64,000 bases of DNA, from positions 4,775,501 through 4,839,500 of the forward strand of contig NC_081414.1 of assembly GCF_030272615.1 (NCBI RefSeq), given 5' to 3'. The position numbers were made by a program, and so were the translations under genes. The notes under the pieces are model-generated. The model searched no databases and was not told the DNA's origin. It saw nothing but the letters and a program-made list of their open reading frames with translations. Positions 21,641 through 34,964 of the stretch are shown piece after piece. This stretch comes from Cryptomeria japonica (Eukaryota > Streptophyta > Pinopsida > Cupressales > Cupressaceae). Within the stretch, counting starts at the first letter, position 1. The number at the start of each line of letters is the position of its first letter.

Positions 21641-23253
21641 AAACTCGGATCAAATCAATATATATAGATAAATACATTAAAAAAATAATATAAATACTTA
21701 TATAAATCTTTTAAGAATTAATGCTAATTAAGTTTCGAGCATGTAAAGTTATTATGGCATCGCAACCATATTATATCAATTGGTATAAGTTCTGTTATTT
21801 TTACAATTTTGTTTTTAATTTAGTTATTAATAAATTATTAATATAATTGATATATTATATATAGTTGACTATAGTAAGTTTGGGATATAAAATAATATTG
21901 GTATATGTTGTCTTAAAATTGGTACTAATTGATTATAAATAACATCTTGTTAATGTTAAATTGATTTGCATTGATTTGAGTTGAGTGAATTAAATTATAA
22001 TTTATTAATTGTTGAATGAATGAATTTTGGCTTTATTAAAAGTAAAATACAATTAAGATTTACAATTAAAATTTATTTTATGTATATATACTAAGGGGTT
22101 TATTTAGTTAAATTTATTCATTAGAATCTGGTAATTAATATTTATTTATGTCAATATAGTTGAAATTTAATTTATAATCTACTCTTATAAGAAGGGATTT
22201 ATTCTTTAGTGTATAGTAAAGTTTGATTATTAAAGAAAAATTTAAGAGGTGATTAATCCTTTAGGGAAAGATGATAGTTCACCAACAATACACTTATTCT
22301 ATAGTATTAGTTCTTTTTCTTCAAGTGTCTCTATTTAGTCTCAAATTGTATCTAGTAGTAAGTAGATTTTCCCAAGGCATTTAATACATTTCAAATATCT
22401 AAGTTCTTTATTTATTTATTTTTAATTTTTGGACTTCAAACTATCTTTTGTATATTTCACTTAGTACAAGCATCAAATGTTAAAGGAATTTATCTAACAA
22501 GTAAATGTGTTTAGATTCATAGTAACCCTTTAGATATTTCAGCAATATGAGTTAATGTTAGACAAAGTTTGTCTCAAATGGAAAGGTTGATTATTTGATT
22601 TGTTTGTTTATTAGATTCCAAGATATGAGTATATAAGGCATTGCGAATAGTCACTTCTTTTAATAGTTAAAATCATTTACCTTCTAGCTAAAAGAAACAT
22701 AAGACTAGTAAAAAGGAAAAGTTACACTTAATAGAACAAGTAATTAGTAAGGATAAATTCAATTAACATTAAATTTAGAGGTAAATTGCATAGTTAAATA
22801 TTCATATGGTAATAGTACTAATTAGGATGCAAAGAGAGTTTATTCAAAACCAAAATTGTTTTAGCAAATGAGTTTCAAGAAACCTACTCCGTGATCACTT
22901 AGAAAATTAAATAACAATTCTAATTAAGGGTAATTTAAGGAGCAAACATTAGCTCCCTTCGAAGTATTTGAAATTGATAAAGTTATTATTTGTAGAATGT
23001 ACCCAGCAATAATGTTAACGTTACTTCAAGTGGAAGGAGTAATTAGTTATCACTTTATAATCTTGCAAAGGTATTAGCTCAAAAACAACTAGAAGTTTAT
23101 TGATTATAATTGCTTATTAGGAGACTTAGTATTATTTACTTGGTTAAGTAGCAAGTGTTTACACTCTTGTCTAATCTCTTTTTCAAACAATTAGTAACTA
23201 AGAATAATGTGGTTAATTTGAAGCTTATTGTTGAATAGTTGTTTCCTTTTCCC

Positions 23254-23270
23254 TTCAACAAGTGAGTATT
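23254..23270 (+). repeat. LINE-M target duplication (3' side of the element)
   Basis: TTCAACAAGTGAGTATT, repeated exactly at 38494-38510. The 15.2-kb spacing brackets LINE-M plus the nested Copia-2. Confidence 0.92.
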
Positions 23271-24901
23271 TTTTTGTTTTTAATAAAAGTGGCATAGCCA
23301 CTAAACTTTATTATTAATTTTTAGATAATTTTTACAACGGGTTCGAAAGGCATACCGGCAGGAAAGAACCCGCAAGAAAACCTTCGATTGTCGCCTTAAG
23401 AAAAGAAACTAAACTATCCATACAAAATAGTTGGATCTCGATGATCCGAAATCTCACCCATACCCATATAATTGCCCTATTTACAGAGATCTCGTAGGAT
23501 ATATACCTCAACTGATTATATACTCAGTTGGTTACAAAATGAAGAGATGAACACCAAAAAAGATTCATCAAGAAGATCTAGGAGCCCATTAGCTATTATC
23601 AGCAGCAAGATACAAAATGTGGAGAATCATGTCGAGACACCAAGGAGACCAAAAATATGAACCAAAGGAGGACCGAAACTGAAAATAGACCGAATATATC
23701 CAACTCCAAAAATTTGAGTCAATGGGAACTGCCCAAAAATCCATCCCATAATCAACTTGCAAAAAAGTGAGAGATACTTGCAAAAAATGTGAAATCATTT
23801 AGTCATAAACCAATTACTCAAGCTTTCCTCTGGAGGAGTAGGTACAACATCATAAGGAACCAAAGACTGTATAGGAACCGCAAGGAGAGGAGTAGCAGAT
23901 GAAGCAAAACAGAAATTAATCAGAGCATGAAGGTCAATTAACACATCCCATGCCCTGGCCAAAACCTGGGGAGAGATAAAACCAAGCAAACTCTCCACGG
24001 CTTTTAGTGCTTCATGAATGGTGTCATAAATCAGACCCATTCTAATTTCAAAAAGCAATTCTCCACAGTGACTATCTTCTAGAAGATTTTGAACAGAAAG
24101 GAAGCCCCCATAAGGAAGAGTACCCATATCAAAATTATAACTTTCCCACAGAGAGAAATACTCCTCAAGTTACCATCGACGCAGATAAACAAAAACATAC
24201 TGCACCAAAAATTAATATATAGCCGAAGCAAAAAACAAGTAAAACCTAAATTAATTTGCCACCATGCACAGTAATGAATGATCCATCCGTGTGAAAAGCC
24301 AAGAAAAAATATTCCAAGTGATGCATCTCGTCCAATCAAATTAAGCCAAAAGGCCTATAATAATTTAACCGCCTTTCATAATAATGAATGATTCGCTCAT
24401 GTGAAAAAAGCAACTATCCAAAAAATCATTTTAAGAGATACATCTCGAGTGAACCACAATAGGCCAAGAAATAAATAATGATTAAACATCATAATCACCT
24501 TTGTGAGAAGTACCAAAATATCACCACTGAAGCCGAAAAATAGTACAACAATAATCATAATATAAAAGGGTATGGCACGTCACATTTATTGAACCATGAA
24601 ATCAATACCCCTCATGTGAGGACAACTTGAAAAAAGTTTTGAGAGAAAACAATAAGCAAAGCGAGCCGCCACTCTCAAAAACTTTTAGAAGTAAAAAGAA
24701 CAAACCATACTGTTACTCTAAAAGCCAATAAACATAGTCACCCTTATTGCTTATGATAGCTCGCAACCAAACTATATATATGATAACAAATTCCCACATA
24801 CAAAGCCAAATTACCAGCTGAACATAAACAATAAACATGCCTATCCTGACTGGCAATAGAGAGTCAATTTTTCAAAAGTCAGAGACCAAGAAAACCTCAT
24901 G
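23271..24901 (-). other. LINE-M 3' UTR
   Basis: Non-coding, about 1.63 kb. On the - strand it ends with AAGGTTTTCTT, hairpin 1, AATAATAAAG, hairpin 2 and an A-rich tail (AAAAACAAAAA). Frames at 23589-24339 in this interval are not recognisable proteins. Confidence 0.75.
23288..23372 (-). ncRNA. LINE-M 3'-terminal structured RNA: two hairpins
   Basis: On the + strand, CGGGTTC (23338-23344) is complementary to GAACCCG (23366-23372) around a 21-nt loop that reads TTTCCTGCCGGT... on the - strand. The second stem is AGTGGC-ATA-GCCACT at 23288-23302. Loop length, loop start and the upstream flank match LINE-P, while the stem bases differ and still pair. The role in RT recognition is inferred. Confidence 0.75.
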
Positions 24902-25528
24902 TTAATGCAAGAATTCCAAAACTGAAATAGGAAATTCAACAGAGCTTACATCACGAAGAATAGCATTACTGTCAATAGCAAGATTAGCTAAAAAATCTGC
25001 TACTCTATTAATTTCTCTATAACAATGAGCAATGAAGAAAGAATCAAAGAATTCCAATTGTTGAAGAATAAGATCAAGAAGATATTGCAATTGCCAACAA
25101 TGAGATTTCCTTTTTAACACACTTTGAATGATCACCAATGAGTCCCCTTCAATAATGAGGTCTTTAATTCCCAGGGAAATAGCCAATTCCAAACCCAAAG
25201 ACAAAGCCTTAAACTCAGCAAAATTATTAGACTGAATACCAATTGCATGACACCTAGCATGAATAATATGAGTGTGATGATCAAAAATCACCATACCTAC
25301 CCCAGCCAAACCAGGATTTCCACGAGAGGCACCATCAAAGTTCAACTTAAACTTACCAAAAGGAGGTGGTTTCCAATAGGGCAACTTTCTTTTGTTTGAG
25401 GTATCACCCTTTTTCAAAATTGATCCATGAGAGGGAAGGGCAGATAACATGCTCCAAACTCTAGTCACCCTACTATCCCAATGTGAAAAGGAAGTGAGAT
25501 TCTCCAAGTTCCTGCTAATATAAGACAA
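24902..25528 (-). pseudogene. LINE-M RNase H domain
   Basis: The C-terminal RNase H of ORF2, 208 codons. All four acidic positions are present: FKLNFDGASRGNPG, NNFAEFKAL, IIEGDSLVI and NRVADFLAN. It resembles the LINE-P RNase H, which has lost the first Asp. It is listed as a pseudogene because the ORF2 that would produce it is broken upstream; the domain itself looks intact. Confidence 0.88.
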
Positions 25529-25627
25529 AGAAACCTCAGAAATGGACGATTCAATCTTCAGTAGAACCTCTGGAAGAGAAGAGCTAGTGTTTCTAAAGAT
25601 CCTATTATTACGCTCTAACCAAATATT

Positions 25628-26494
25628 CTAGATTAAAATAGATGGATAAATAACCCACAAACATGCATAAAAGGATGAAGTAAACAAAAGTGGCCAAGAA
25701 CTAAAGAAGGTAATCAGATCTTTTCCCATAACAAATGCCAAATTCAATTTATCAAACAACCACTGCCAACATTGATATGTAAAGTCACAATGTAAAAAAA
25801 TATGGGAAGAGGATTCCAAGTTTTTTTGACATAACACACATGTGAAGGCAATAGTGATACCCATCCTATCCAATCTCATGCCTGTGAGAACCCTATCTTG
25901 AACTGCCAACCAAGCAAAAGCACCGGATTTTGGCAAACAGGTCGGGTGCCAAAAAAGCTTATAAGGCCAAGAAGGGAGATCATTATTTTTCATAAGGGAA
26001 TTATAACCAACCCTCACCGTATATTTGCCAGAAATATTCTTAGTCCAAACCAGTTCGTCCTCATCATCAGAGAGAATAACCACCCTCTCACTCAGGACCT
26101 TGGTATACTGCAATTTTAGATCATGATCAATAACCAAAAAGTCAATCGACTTCCATTTAGCCAACCTCACATTTCCACTATATATTATGTCAAAGTAATC
26201 TGCCACATAGGTTCCCCAAAGGGAAGAAAGAATGGATATCAGGGGGGACCAATTCCTTAGACTTCGTAATGGAGGATGACCATTCCACCTTTCTTCCCAA
26301 AATCTAACCTTTGTGCCTTTATGGACAATCCAAGAGAGATTAGGCAAAATAACAGATCTGCATTTACATATGAAGTTCCACATAACTGATCCTGAAGGTA
26401 AATTAAAAATCTGAAAAATATACTCCCTAGGACCATTATTAAGATATTTAGCAAACATAAATTGGGCCCATAAAGAATCAGACTTCTCATACAA
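25628..26494 (-). pseudogene. LINE-M ORF2 thumb and zinc-binding region
   Basis: 288 codons between RT and RNase H. The plant-LINE block WIVHKGTKVRFWEERW lies near the N-terminus, YNSLMKNNDLPSWP in the middle, and the zinc-binding region PKSGAFAWLAVQDRVLTG with CVLCQKNLESSSHIFLHC towards the end. A stop separates it from the RNase H frame. Confidence 0.85.
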
Positions 26495-26632
26495 ATTTCA
26501 AACCAATTTAGCCCCCAAGGCTAAATTTTGCTTTTCCAGATTTATGATCCCTATACCCCCTAGGTCCTTTGGCAAACAAACTTTATCCCATGCCACCAGA
26601 GAAAGTTTTTTCCTCCCATCTTTATTGCTACT

Positions 26633-28124
26633 CTAGAGAAAAGACCTTAGAGTATCCTGCAAGCTTACCAACACATCCTTTGGAGATCGTAACACTGACA
26701 TAAGATAAATAGGAACTGCATTCAACATAGACTTAATGAGAACAGTTTTCCCGGCTAGACTCAACCACCTATGGTTCCAAGAAAGAATTCTCTTTGAGAT
26801 GGCCGATATGATTTTATCCCAAAAGCTTAAATTATCCTGTTTAATAAAGAAAAGAATACCTAGATAAGTACATGGAAGTATGTTAGGCTCAAAACCCCCA
26901 AAAGACAATAATCTAGATTGGATTAATTGCGGGGTGTGAAGAAAGAAGATTTTTGACTTCTCGGAATTTACTTTTTGTCCTGAAAAATAGCCATAATTAT
27001 GTATAACTTCATTTATGACCAAAGCTTCCTGCATAGAGGCTTGACCAAATAACAAGGTATCATCTGCAAATAGACAATGTGATATAGATCCTGATACTCT
27101 CGGGATTTTTACCCCTAACCAAAGGTCTTTCAATTTCGCAGCCTTAATAGCCTGGCTAAAAGACTTAGCTAGAAGTATAAACAGAAATGGGGAAAGAGGA
27201 TCTCCCTGTCTTAAACCTCTAGAGGAGGAAAAAAAACCACAAGGGGAACCATTGATTAATCAAGAACCTTGCAGAAGAGATACAAGCAATAATCCATTTT
27301 ATCCAAGCCCTAGAAAAGCCTAATCTTTCCAAAACAAGACCTAAAGCCCTCCATTCCACTCTATCATAAGCCTTTATCATGTCAAGCTTTAAGATCATGG
27401 TCAGGGATCTCTAAAGGGAGATAGAATGTAGAACCTCATGAGCCACAATAGCTCCCTCCGGCGTCTCCCTGTTTCGTACAAAACCACCTTGTTCTACTGA
27501 AATTAGTTTAGGAAGGATTTTGGATAGCCGAATGGATATTGCCTTAGTGAAAATCTTATATAAAGTATTACATAGAGCAATAGGATGAAAATCAACAAAA
27601 GATTTAACAATCTCCTTTTTAGGAATAATAGCAACCATCATGGTATTAAGTTCCTTCAAAATTGACTTATTTCTCCTACTTTCTTTGAGAGCTAGGAGCA
27701 GATCTTTACCCACAAAATCCCAACATTTATAAAAAAATAAAGGAGTAAACCCATCTGGGCCCGGAGCCTTATCAGGACTCATAGCAAAAACTGCCAATCT
27801 AACTTCTTCAAGGGAAAAAGGAGACATCAACATCCTGTTATCCTCAGACAAAACTAAAGATGGAATATCAGAAATAAAATCATTTTGAAAATTACCGCCT
27901 TCAGAAGATAACAGTGTCTTGAAAAAACTTACTACCTCCGCAGCAATCTCCTCAGGCTCTATAAGCAAATTCCCTGAAGAATCCTCTATATAAGAGATCT
28001 TGTTCCCACTCCTTTTTAATTTAGTAGAAGAGTGAAAAAACTTAGTATTTTTATCCCCATCAGACAACCATACCTCTCTAGACTTTTCTCCAAAAGATCT
28101 CTTCTCTAGCCATAATCTCTTCAA
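26633..28124 (-). pseudogene. LINE-M reverse transcriptase
   Basis: RT blocks in order on the - strand: APGPDGFTPLFFYKCW, FHPIALCNTLYKIFTKAIS (FRPI is usual), EQGGFVRNRETPEGA, a broken stretch at 27134-27410 that still shows LRQGDPLSPFLFIL, then CLFADDTLLFG with the catalytic FADD intact and GKTVLIKSMLNAVP. At least one frameshift and stops lie between 27410 and 27134. The domain would prime from nicked chromosomal DNA during insertion. Confidence 0.9.
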
Positions 28125-28759
28125 GTTTTATCCTTAAAGACTTTAACTCATCAAAAACCAAGGGAACCATACCATGATCAAGCACGTGCTTATTAAGAGT
28201 TACAATCATATCCTGAATTCTCTTTTTTTCATGAAAAATATTTTTAAAATGTGAAATATTCCATTCTTTAATGTTCAATTTTAAGAACTTTATCTTATTA
28301 ACAAGTTGGAACATGCGAGATCCTGCACATAAGGGAGCAGACTCCCACCAATTTCTTAGGAGAGGTAAGAAGGAGGCATCCCTGAACCACATAGGTTCAA
28401 ATTTGAAAGGAGACCGAAAGGGAGCCTTGTCTTCCAAAATACAGAGAGAATCAAAAAATGATCAGATCTTGACATAGGCAAAATGGAGGAAAAAAATTCA
28501 AGGTCCGACTGCAACCAATTTTCTGATAGTAGGAACCGATCTAATCTTTCTGCTATTTGTGAGAAGTCTCGTCTCATATTTGTCCAAGTAAAAATCCCAT
28601 TTTGAGATTTACAATCAAAAAGACCCAAATGCAGGATGAAATTCCCAAAATCCTCCATGATTCTTTTGTTTGGAAAAATCCCTCCACTTTTTTCACTAGG
28701 ATCCAAAATCGCATTAAAGTCCCCTCCAAAAACAACAAGGGACCCCTGTCTCAAAGGAG
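28125..28759 (-). pseudogene. LINE-M endonuclease, C-terminal part
   Basis: An AP-type endonuclease downstream of the Copia-2 insertion. It contains VVFGGDFNAILDPSEKSGG (GDFN motif), ERLDRFLLSENW and SRSDHFLI (SDH motif), then the linker towards RT. Frame changes occur near 28440 and 28120. The N-terminal part continues at 36514-36870. Confidence 0.88.
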
Positions 28760-28764
28760 AAGCC
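28760..28764 (+). repeat. Copia-2 left target duplication
   Basis: AAGCC, repeated at 36514-36518. Taking away Copia-2 and one copy leaves the LINE-M endonuclease frame continuous. Confidence 0.9.
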
Positions 28765-30282
28765 TATTGGCATTTTCAGTAGAAAGAGAGATTGTTGATA
28801 TTCATTAAGGATATTGAGAAGGTTGTTGAAGATTATTGATATAACTGAAAAAGGATGATAACTATCTTTATACATTATTTTGTCATTGATGTCAAGAAAT
28901 TGATTTTCTGATTTAGTATGATGTTGCCATATCTTGAGAAGATTGACTTGAAGAGAATTAAGTGGTCGGTAAGTGACACAGAAAGAATGTGATAAGAAAG
29001 GGAGAAATAAGTTATTCAATGGGAAACTATTGCCGAGTTAGACAATGATGTGATCATGATGTTTAGATTGTTTTGATATCCTACATATGTTGTTGATTGT
29101 GAGGTTAATACTATGTCACCGAGGAAAGAACCTAGTCGGTAAACCCTAAGGAACCTAGTCGGTAAACCCTTAGGTTATCGATATCGGTTAATGAAGGTGA
29201 AATGTCTACCGAGTAAAGTTTAGTATTTACCAAGTTGCAACCGAGTTATGATAGAGCGCATTGGATAAATACAAGCATTATTTAATGAAGGACAATGATG
29301 AGCTGGAGATGTATAAATGATTAGTATGTCACACATGAAGTTTGTTAAGGATCTACGGGAATAGAAGATCGATAGGAAGATCTGTAGCTCAGATTGAACC
29401 GCAATAACCTTGTGCAAGTTCCAAGAAAGGAATGCAAGTCCCAAGGAAAGGTAAAACGTTTTCAGATCGAAGGATACATTGAACCTGGTCAAGATTGAAG
29501 ATCTGATGGCTAATATTGATCATGGGAAATGTGATCAAGGAGATTAAGCAGTTAGCAAATTGTTTATAAATAAGGAATTGTTGATAAAAAATGTATGCGG
29601 GCAAGTGTAAGCACAGGGATGCTACATAGTGATTACCGAGCACAAAAGCTTGAAGACCTGTTTGAATAACAGAGTAAGGAGCCCAGCAGAGGGACAAGAT
29701 AAGTCCTACGACTAGATTGTTTTGAGCAAAATAGAATCTGCTTTAGCATTTTAGATGTGAAGTTGCAGATATATTTTTATTACTATTATTATGTAAGTGA
29801 CGGAAAATCTCTTAACCAAGTGGACTTAACAGTCTTATTTGTAAACCCTCTAGAAAGGTAACATTTTAAATGAGTGTTTGAAATCCTTTGACAAGGTCAC
29901 TTCTAACAAAGTGAAGATCCTAACAGATCTGAGGGAAATCCCTTAACCGGGTCACATCTAGCAATGTGTTTGTAATCTTTAACAGGATTTGTTTTTAACC
30001 GAGCATACTCTAGAAGAGTATATTTCTTAGTGGGTCCAAAATCCCACAGTGGTTTTTCCCTATTTTGGTTTCCACATTAAATCTGGTGTTATATGTGTTA
30101 TGATGATTATGTGTTTATGAGTTAGCATGTTTAGCATTTTTTGGTTATGTTGTTGAAGTATAAGTTACCGAGGTTGAATCTGTTGATTTTATGAAAGATT
30201 AAGTTTGTATGATTCACCCCCCCCCCTCTCATCTTGTTAGCTATTGGCATCAGTACTTTACATTGAGTATCAGAACTTAACA
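28765..30282 (+). repeat. Copia-2 5' LTR
   Basis: 1518 bp. It starts TATTGGC (the 3' copy has canonical TGTTGGC) and ends TTAACA. It holds two copies of a 23-bp GAACCTAGTCGG repeat (29126-29174), several ACCGAG motifs and a C run at about 30219. ORFs at 28714-29019 and 29220-29697 on the - strand are LTR sequence. Confidence 0.93.
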
Positions 30283-30284
30283 AT

Positions 30285-30298
30285 TGGTATCATAACTT
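30285..30298 (+). other. Copia-2 primer binding site
   Basis: TGGTATCATAACTT, two bases after the LTR. It matches the first eight bases of the initiator-Met tRNA primer site. Confidence 0.75.
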
Positions 30299-30394
30299 TG
30301 GACTCTGAAAGAAAAAGTTTAAAGGTACTTGAGGAAAATATCCGAAGATGTATAAAAGGGATGCACCAACGTTGAACAAGTCAAGTTTCTCCAC

Positions 30395-31249
30395 ATGGCA
30401 GAAAAGGATGAAGTTGCATTTATCAAAATTGGAGAATATGCAATATATTATTTGGAGAATGATTGCATACCACCAAGCACCAACCTGATGACCTTAGAAG
30501 AGATAAAGGCAAAGCAAGAACATATTCAAGCTATGATTGAAATAACATCAGCATTGACCGACTCAGAGTTTAATGACCTAGAAGGTTGCAATGATGCAAA
30601 AGCAATGTGGACCAAGCTCATATCTGTATATGGTGGTGATGAACATGTTCAAAGAGAAAAAGTAGATAGTCTAAGAGGACAACTTGAATCCATGAGAATG
30701 AATGAAGGTGAGAACGTAACCCAGTACAGTACAAGGTTAAAGGAGACTGCCAATCAAATTAAAGGAGCAGGAGGAACTATTGAAGAAAAGGATGTAACAA
30801 GTAAGTTGTTGAGAACACTTCTACCTGCTTATGCCATTCGAGTCTTTGCAATCAATGAATTAAGGTTTGTACCTAACATGCCAGTTTCTTTGGATGCTAC
30901 TATTGGTAAGCTACATGCATTTGAGCTAAGTAATTTTGATAACAATGGGTCTTCAGTAAATAAAGTAGAATATGCATTTAGTTCTTTTCATATTGGTGAA
31001 TCTGATGATTACAATGATAGAATGAGTAAGTACTCTTAAGGGAATCACAGTGGAGCAAGTAAAAGATTTCACAAGAACATGGAAGAAGTGCACAAACTAT
31101 ATGAGGAAATCAAGAAGCAAGAAGAGTTTGAAGCATTATTAGCCAGAAGGTTACCGAGAGGAAAAGGTAAGTATAAAGGAAAGCTACCTTTAAAATGTTT
31201 TAATTGTGATAAAATAGGACATATGGCTTCTAACTGTCCTTACAAATAA
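30395..31249 (+). pseudogene. gag: Copia-2 gag
   Basis: The ATG at 30395 opens 214 codons of UBN2-type gag (CNDAKAMWTKLISVYGGDEH, REKVDSLRGQLESMRMNEGE). An in-frame TAA at 31037-31039 is followed in the same frame by the basic stretch and an intact knuckle, CFNCDKIGHMASNC, then another TAA at 31247-31249. Removing the stops would need no frame change, so the damage is light. Confidence 0.9.
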
Positions 31250-32756
31250 TCTAGTGAAAAGAGAGAATACCGAGACAACAGGGGGAAAGACAACCAATAT
31301 AGAGGACACCGAGACTTCAGAAGGAGAGATAGAAAGACATGCCTAGTAGCTGATGAGGAATCCAACGATGACAAATCTGATGAAACTGATACAGAGGAAG
31401 TTGTTTATGTGGCTATTAAAGATGGATTTGATGAAGAAAGGTATGAAGAAAAAGCCGTAATATCTCACATAAATAATAATGATTATTAGATCATAGACAG
31501 TGGATGCTCACATCACATGACAGGTGATAAACACAAGTTTGTTAAATTAGAAGACTATGATGGAGGCTATGTAAGATTTGGTAATGATTCACCATGTCCG
31601 GTGAAAGGTAAAGGATCTATAACACTTCTTGACAATGCTAAATGTGATGATGTATATTGGGTTGAAGGATTGAAATACAATTTGTTGAGTGTAGCACAAC
31701 TAAACAATACAGGATATCGAATAGAATTTCATAAAGGAATTGTCAAAGTTCATGACAAGCATGGAAAGTTAGCTGCTACAGGGACACAAACAAAAGGTAA
31801 TACATTTCATCTTGACTCAGCTCGGAACAAGTATCTTTATGCAAAGATAGATGATACCTGGTTATGGCATAAAAGGTTTTCTCATGTAAATTTTGATAAT
31901 CTGATCAAAATAAGGAAGAAGCACCGAGTAAGAGGTCTACCGAGCTTAGAAAAACCTGAGAATGCTATATGTCGAGGATGCCAGATGGGTAAGATGATAA
32001 GATCAAGCTTTACAAGTAAGTCCTACACTTCTAAAGGAATTTTTGACCTAGTACACACTGATCTTTGTGGTCCCATGAAAGTTCAAAGTTATTATGGTGA
32101 TAAATATTTCATATTATTTGTGGATGATTACTCAAGGATGATGTCAGTTATGTTTTTAAAAGAAAAATCAGAAGCTTTTCAAATGTTCAAATGGTACAAG
32201 GCAAGAGTTGAAAATGAAACAGGAATACAACTGAAATGTCTTAGATCTGATAGAGGAGGAGAGTTCACTTCTAATGAATTTAACTTATTCTGCAATGATC
32301 ATGGTATAAAAAGGCAAGTATTTGCACCGAGAACACCTCAACAAAATGGGATAGCCGAGAGAAGAAACAGATCAATTGTGGATTGTGTCAGAACCCTGAT
32401 GATAGAAAAAAGGGTACCTCAAACATTTTGGAGAGAAGCAATCAACACTGCAGTTTACACCCTGAACCGAGTTCAACTGAAGAAAGGAACTATGAAGACA
32501 CCATATGAAATCTGGTATGACAAGAAACCTAATGTAAGTTATTTTAAAATCTTTGGAAGTAGATGCTATGTTCACAAAGATGACAAATGGAAAGTTTGAT
32601 CATAAAAGTGAAGAAGGAACATTTCTTGGTTATTCTTCTAGAAGTAAAGCATTTAAATGTTTGATAAAATCATCTAACAAAATAGTGGAAAGTGCAAATG
32701 TGAAAATTGATGAATTTGCAGAAAGAAATGATGAAGGAGATTCCAAAGAACCATAA
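31250..32756 (+). pseudogene. pol: Copia-2 protease and integrase
   Basis: In frame with gag. A TAG at 31487-31489 sits just before the protease signature IIDSGCSHHMTG, whose catalytic Asp is intact. The integrase zinc domain (LWHKRFSHVN, CRGCQMGK) and core triad are all present: VHTDLCGP, RSDRGGEF and the Glu of GIAERRN. A frameshift near 32580 moves the C-terminal part (FDHKSEEGTFLGYSSRSKAF) into another frame ending at 32756. Confidence 0.92.
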
Positions 32757-32999
32757 GATTATGAAGAATTTGTTTATGTTCAACCGAGAAGTCCTACCGA
32801 GAAAGTTCCTGAAGAAAATGAAGATAATGTCTAGTTACCGAGTGATGAAGAAGATCATACAGAACCTACCGAGCCTATATTAGCCAAATATGTCAGAAGA
32901 CATCATGCATCAAGTCAAATTATAGGAGATAAGGATGATCCAGTAATGACAAGGAACAAACTGAGATAGAACACATGTCTGATATCTGAATTTGAACCA

Positions 33000-34532
33000 A
33001 GAATAGTAAAAGATGCATTTAACAGTGAAGATTGGGTAAATGCTATGACAGAGGAGATTGATCAAATCAAGAAGAATGACACATGGACACTGATCCCAAG
33101 ACCGAAGGACAAAAATGTAATCGATACTAAGTGGATTTTCAGAAACAAGCTAAATGAAAAAGGTGAGGTCATTCGCAACAAAGCAAAACTAGTTTGCAAA
33201 GGTTATGCTCAAGAAGAAGGAATAGATTATGGTGAGACCTTTGCACTTGTGGCTAGACTTGAGGGAGTAAGAACATTGTTGGCATATGCTGCTTTCAAAA
33301 ATTTCAAGGTATATCAAATGGATGTTAAATCTGCATTTTTGAATGGTATACTAGAAGAAGAAGTTTATATTGAATAGCCTGAAGGATTTGTTGAAGACAA
33401 GAGTAAAGATCAACTATGTAAACTAAACAAAGCTTTATATGGTCTGAAACAAGCACCTAGAGCATGGTATGAGAGACTACACTCTTATTTGATCAAAATT
33501 GGTTTTATAAGGACAAGTGAAAATAACAACATGTACATGAAGAGTGACGAGGACAATGAAATACTGATCTCAGCCATATTTGTTGATGATATTATTTTTT
33601 GTGGTAATGACTCCTTATGCAAGAACTTTGGAAATGAAATGAGCAAAGAATTTGAGATGTCATTAATTGGTGAGATAAAGTATTTTATAGGTTTACAAAT
33701 ACTGCAAATGAAAGATGAGATTTTCATTACTCAATCCAAGTATGTAAAGGAAATCTTGAAGAAATTTGGAATGGAGGATTCTAAACCAGTAAGTACTCCT
33801 ATGACTAGTAATTGTAAACTATCAAAGAATGATGAATCTGCATTTGTTGATGAGACACTTTACCGATTTATGATTGGGAAGTTGCAATATGTTGTGCATA
33901 GTAGACCGGATATAGCACATGCAGTAGGTATTGTTGCAAGATTTTTTGCAGATCCCAAGGAAACCCATATGACAACAATCAAGAGAATTTTCAGATACCT
34001 GAGAGGCACTAAAGATTATGACTTAGTATATGAAAAGAGAAATGATTTTGATTTAAAAGTATATACCGATGCTGATTGTGCAGACAATATAGATGACAGG
34101 AAAAGAACAAGTGGTGGAGCTTTCTTTTTAGGAGAAAAACTAGTGAGTTGGCTTAATAAGAAACAAGGATGTATCTCACAGTCAACAGCAGAAGCTGAAT
34201 ATGTTGCTACAGCATCGAATTGTACCAATATAGCATGGATCAAACAACTGTTGGAAGGTATAAATGAAAAAATTACCGAGCCAGTAACTATATTCTGTGA
34301 TAATATGAGTGCCATTAACATTTCAAAGAATCTGGTAATGCACTCTAAGGCAAAACATATCTCTATAAAGTATCATTATCTCAGAGAAGAAGTTCAAGAG
34401 AAGAAAGTTGTGCTGGAATATATCAGTTCGAAGGAGCAATTAGCAAACATCTTCACAAAGCCACTGCCAAGGGACACTTTTGAGTATCTCAGAAGCAAGT
34501 TAGGGGTCCTACCCCTATCTTCTACTCACTGA
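33000..34532 (+). pseudogene. pol: Copia-2 reverse transcriptase and RNase H
   Basis: RT starts near [22 protein letters not shown] follows EEEVYIE at 33376, in a position where the family has Gln. A frame change near 33480 leads into 347 codons with FVDDIIFCG (active-site FVDD in place of YVDD), LRGTKDYDLVY, RNase H YTDADCAD, STAEAEYVA, FCDNMSAINISKN and ANIFTKPLPRDTF. The RNase H acidic residues look intact. It ends at TGA 34530-34532, followed by about 420 non-coding bases before the purine tract. Confidence 0.92.
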
Positions 34533-34953
34533 CAGAGTTCGGTGAAAGCATCAATTCGATGAATCTACATAATATCATGTGTGGATTGATATTGATTTAC
34601 ACTTTAGGAGGTCGCCTAAAGGTGTGCAGGAAATAGTGAATAGAGACAAGTTGCTCTGGTTGAGACTAAGATGATACATAGCAAGGCAAATCACTTCATA
34701 GAGGAAGAAATCATGATTTAGTTCTTTTACTTTTTGGCATCGTTGTCAAAGGGGGAGAAGACTAAATGGTAAAATCCTAAATGAAGAAGATAACTGAAGA
34801 CTAATGACAGGGGGAGAAGATTACAAAAGGGAGAAGACTTCAGAAGTCTACAGCTCGAGGATAATAGGAGAAGTCTAACAGTAATCTGAATCTGAATCAA
34901 TTTGAATATCTTGTTCGTATTACCATTTAAAAGTTGGTTTTGCCATCAATGCC

Positions 34954-34964
34954 AAAGGGGGAGA
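34954..34964 (+). other. Copia-2 polypurine tract
   Basis: AAAGGGGGAGA immediately upstream of the 3' LTR. Confidence 0.85.

Larger units (their letters stand above)
15380..23253. other. Gene-free AT-rich intergenic DNA
   Basis: Nothing in about 7.9 kb resembles a gene or an identifiable transposon domain; frames longer than 60 codons are rare and low in complexity. It holds the short repeats and minisatellites listed separately. Its right end (about 22300-23253) resembles 38511-39110, which is the same sequence interrupted by LINE-M. Confidence 0.65.

Noticed and set aside
19682..21764. Possible LTR from TGTCATAACCC to GGCATCGCAACCA
   Set aside because: No second copy, no target duplication and no convincing primer site after it.
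23472..24339. Frames inside the LINE-M 3' UTR
   Set aside because: No domain match, and both strands are open in places; consistent with UTR sequence.
29126..29174. AAACCCTAAG units resembling plant telomere repeat
   Set aside because: The unit is a 23-bp LTR repeat; the telomere heptamer AAACCCT is not tandem here, so this is not an interstitial telomere.
28714..29697. - strand frames, repeated at 34927-35220
   Set aside because: They are LTR sequence of Copia-2 and appear twice only because the LTR does.
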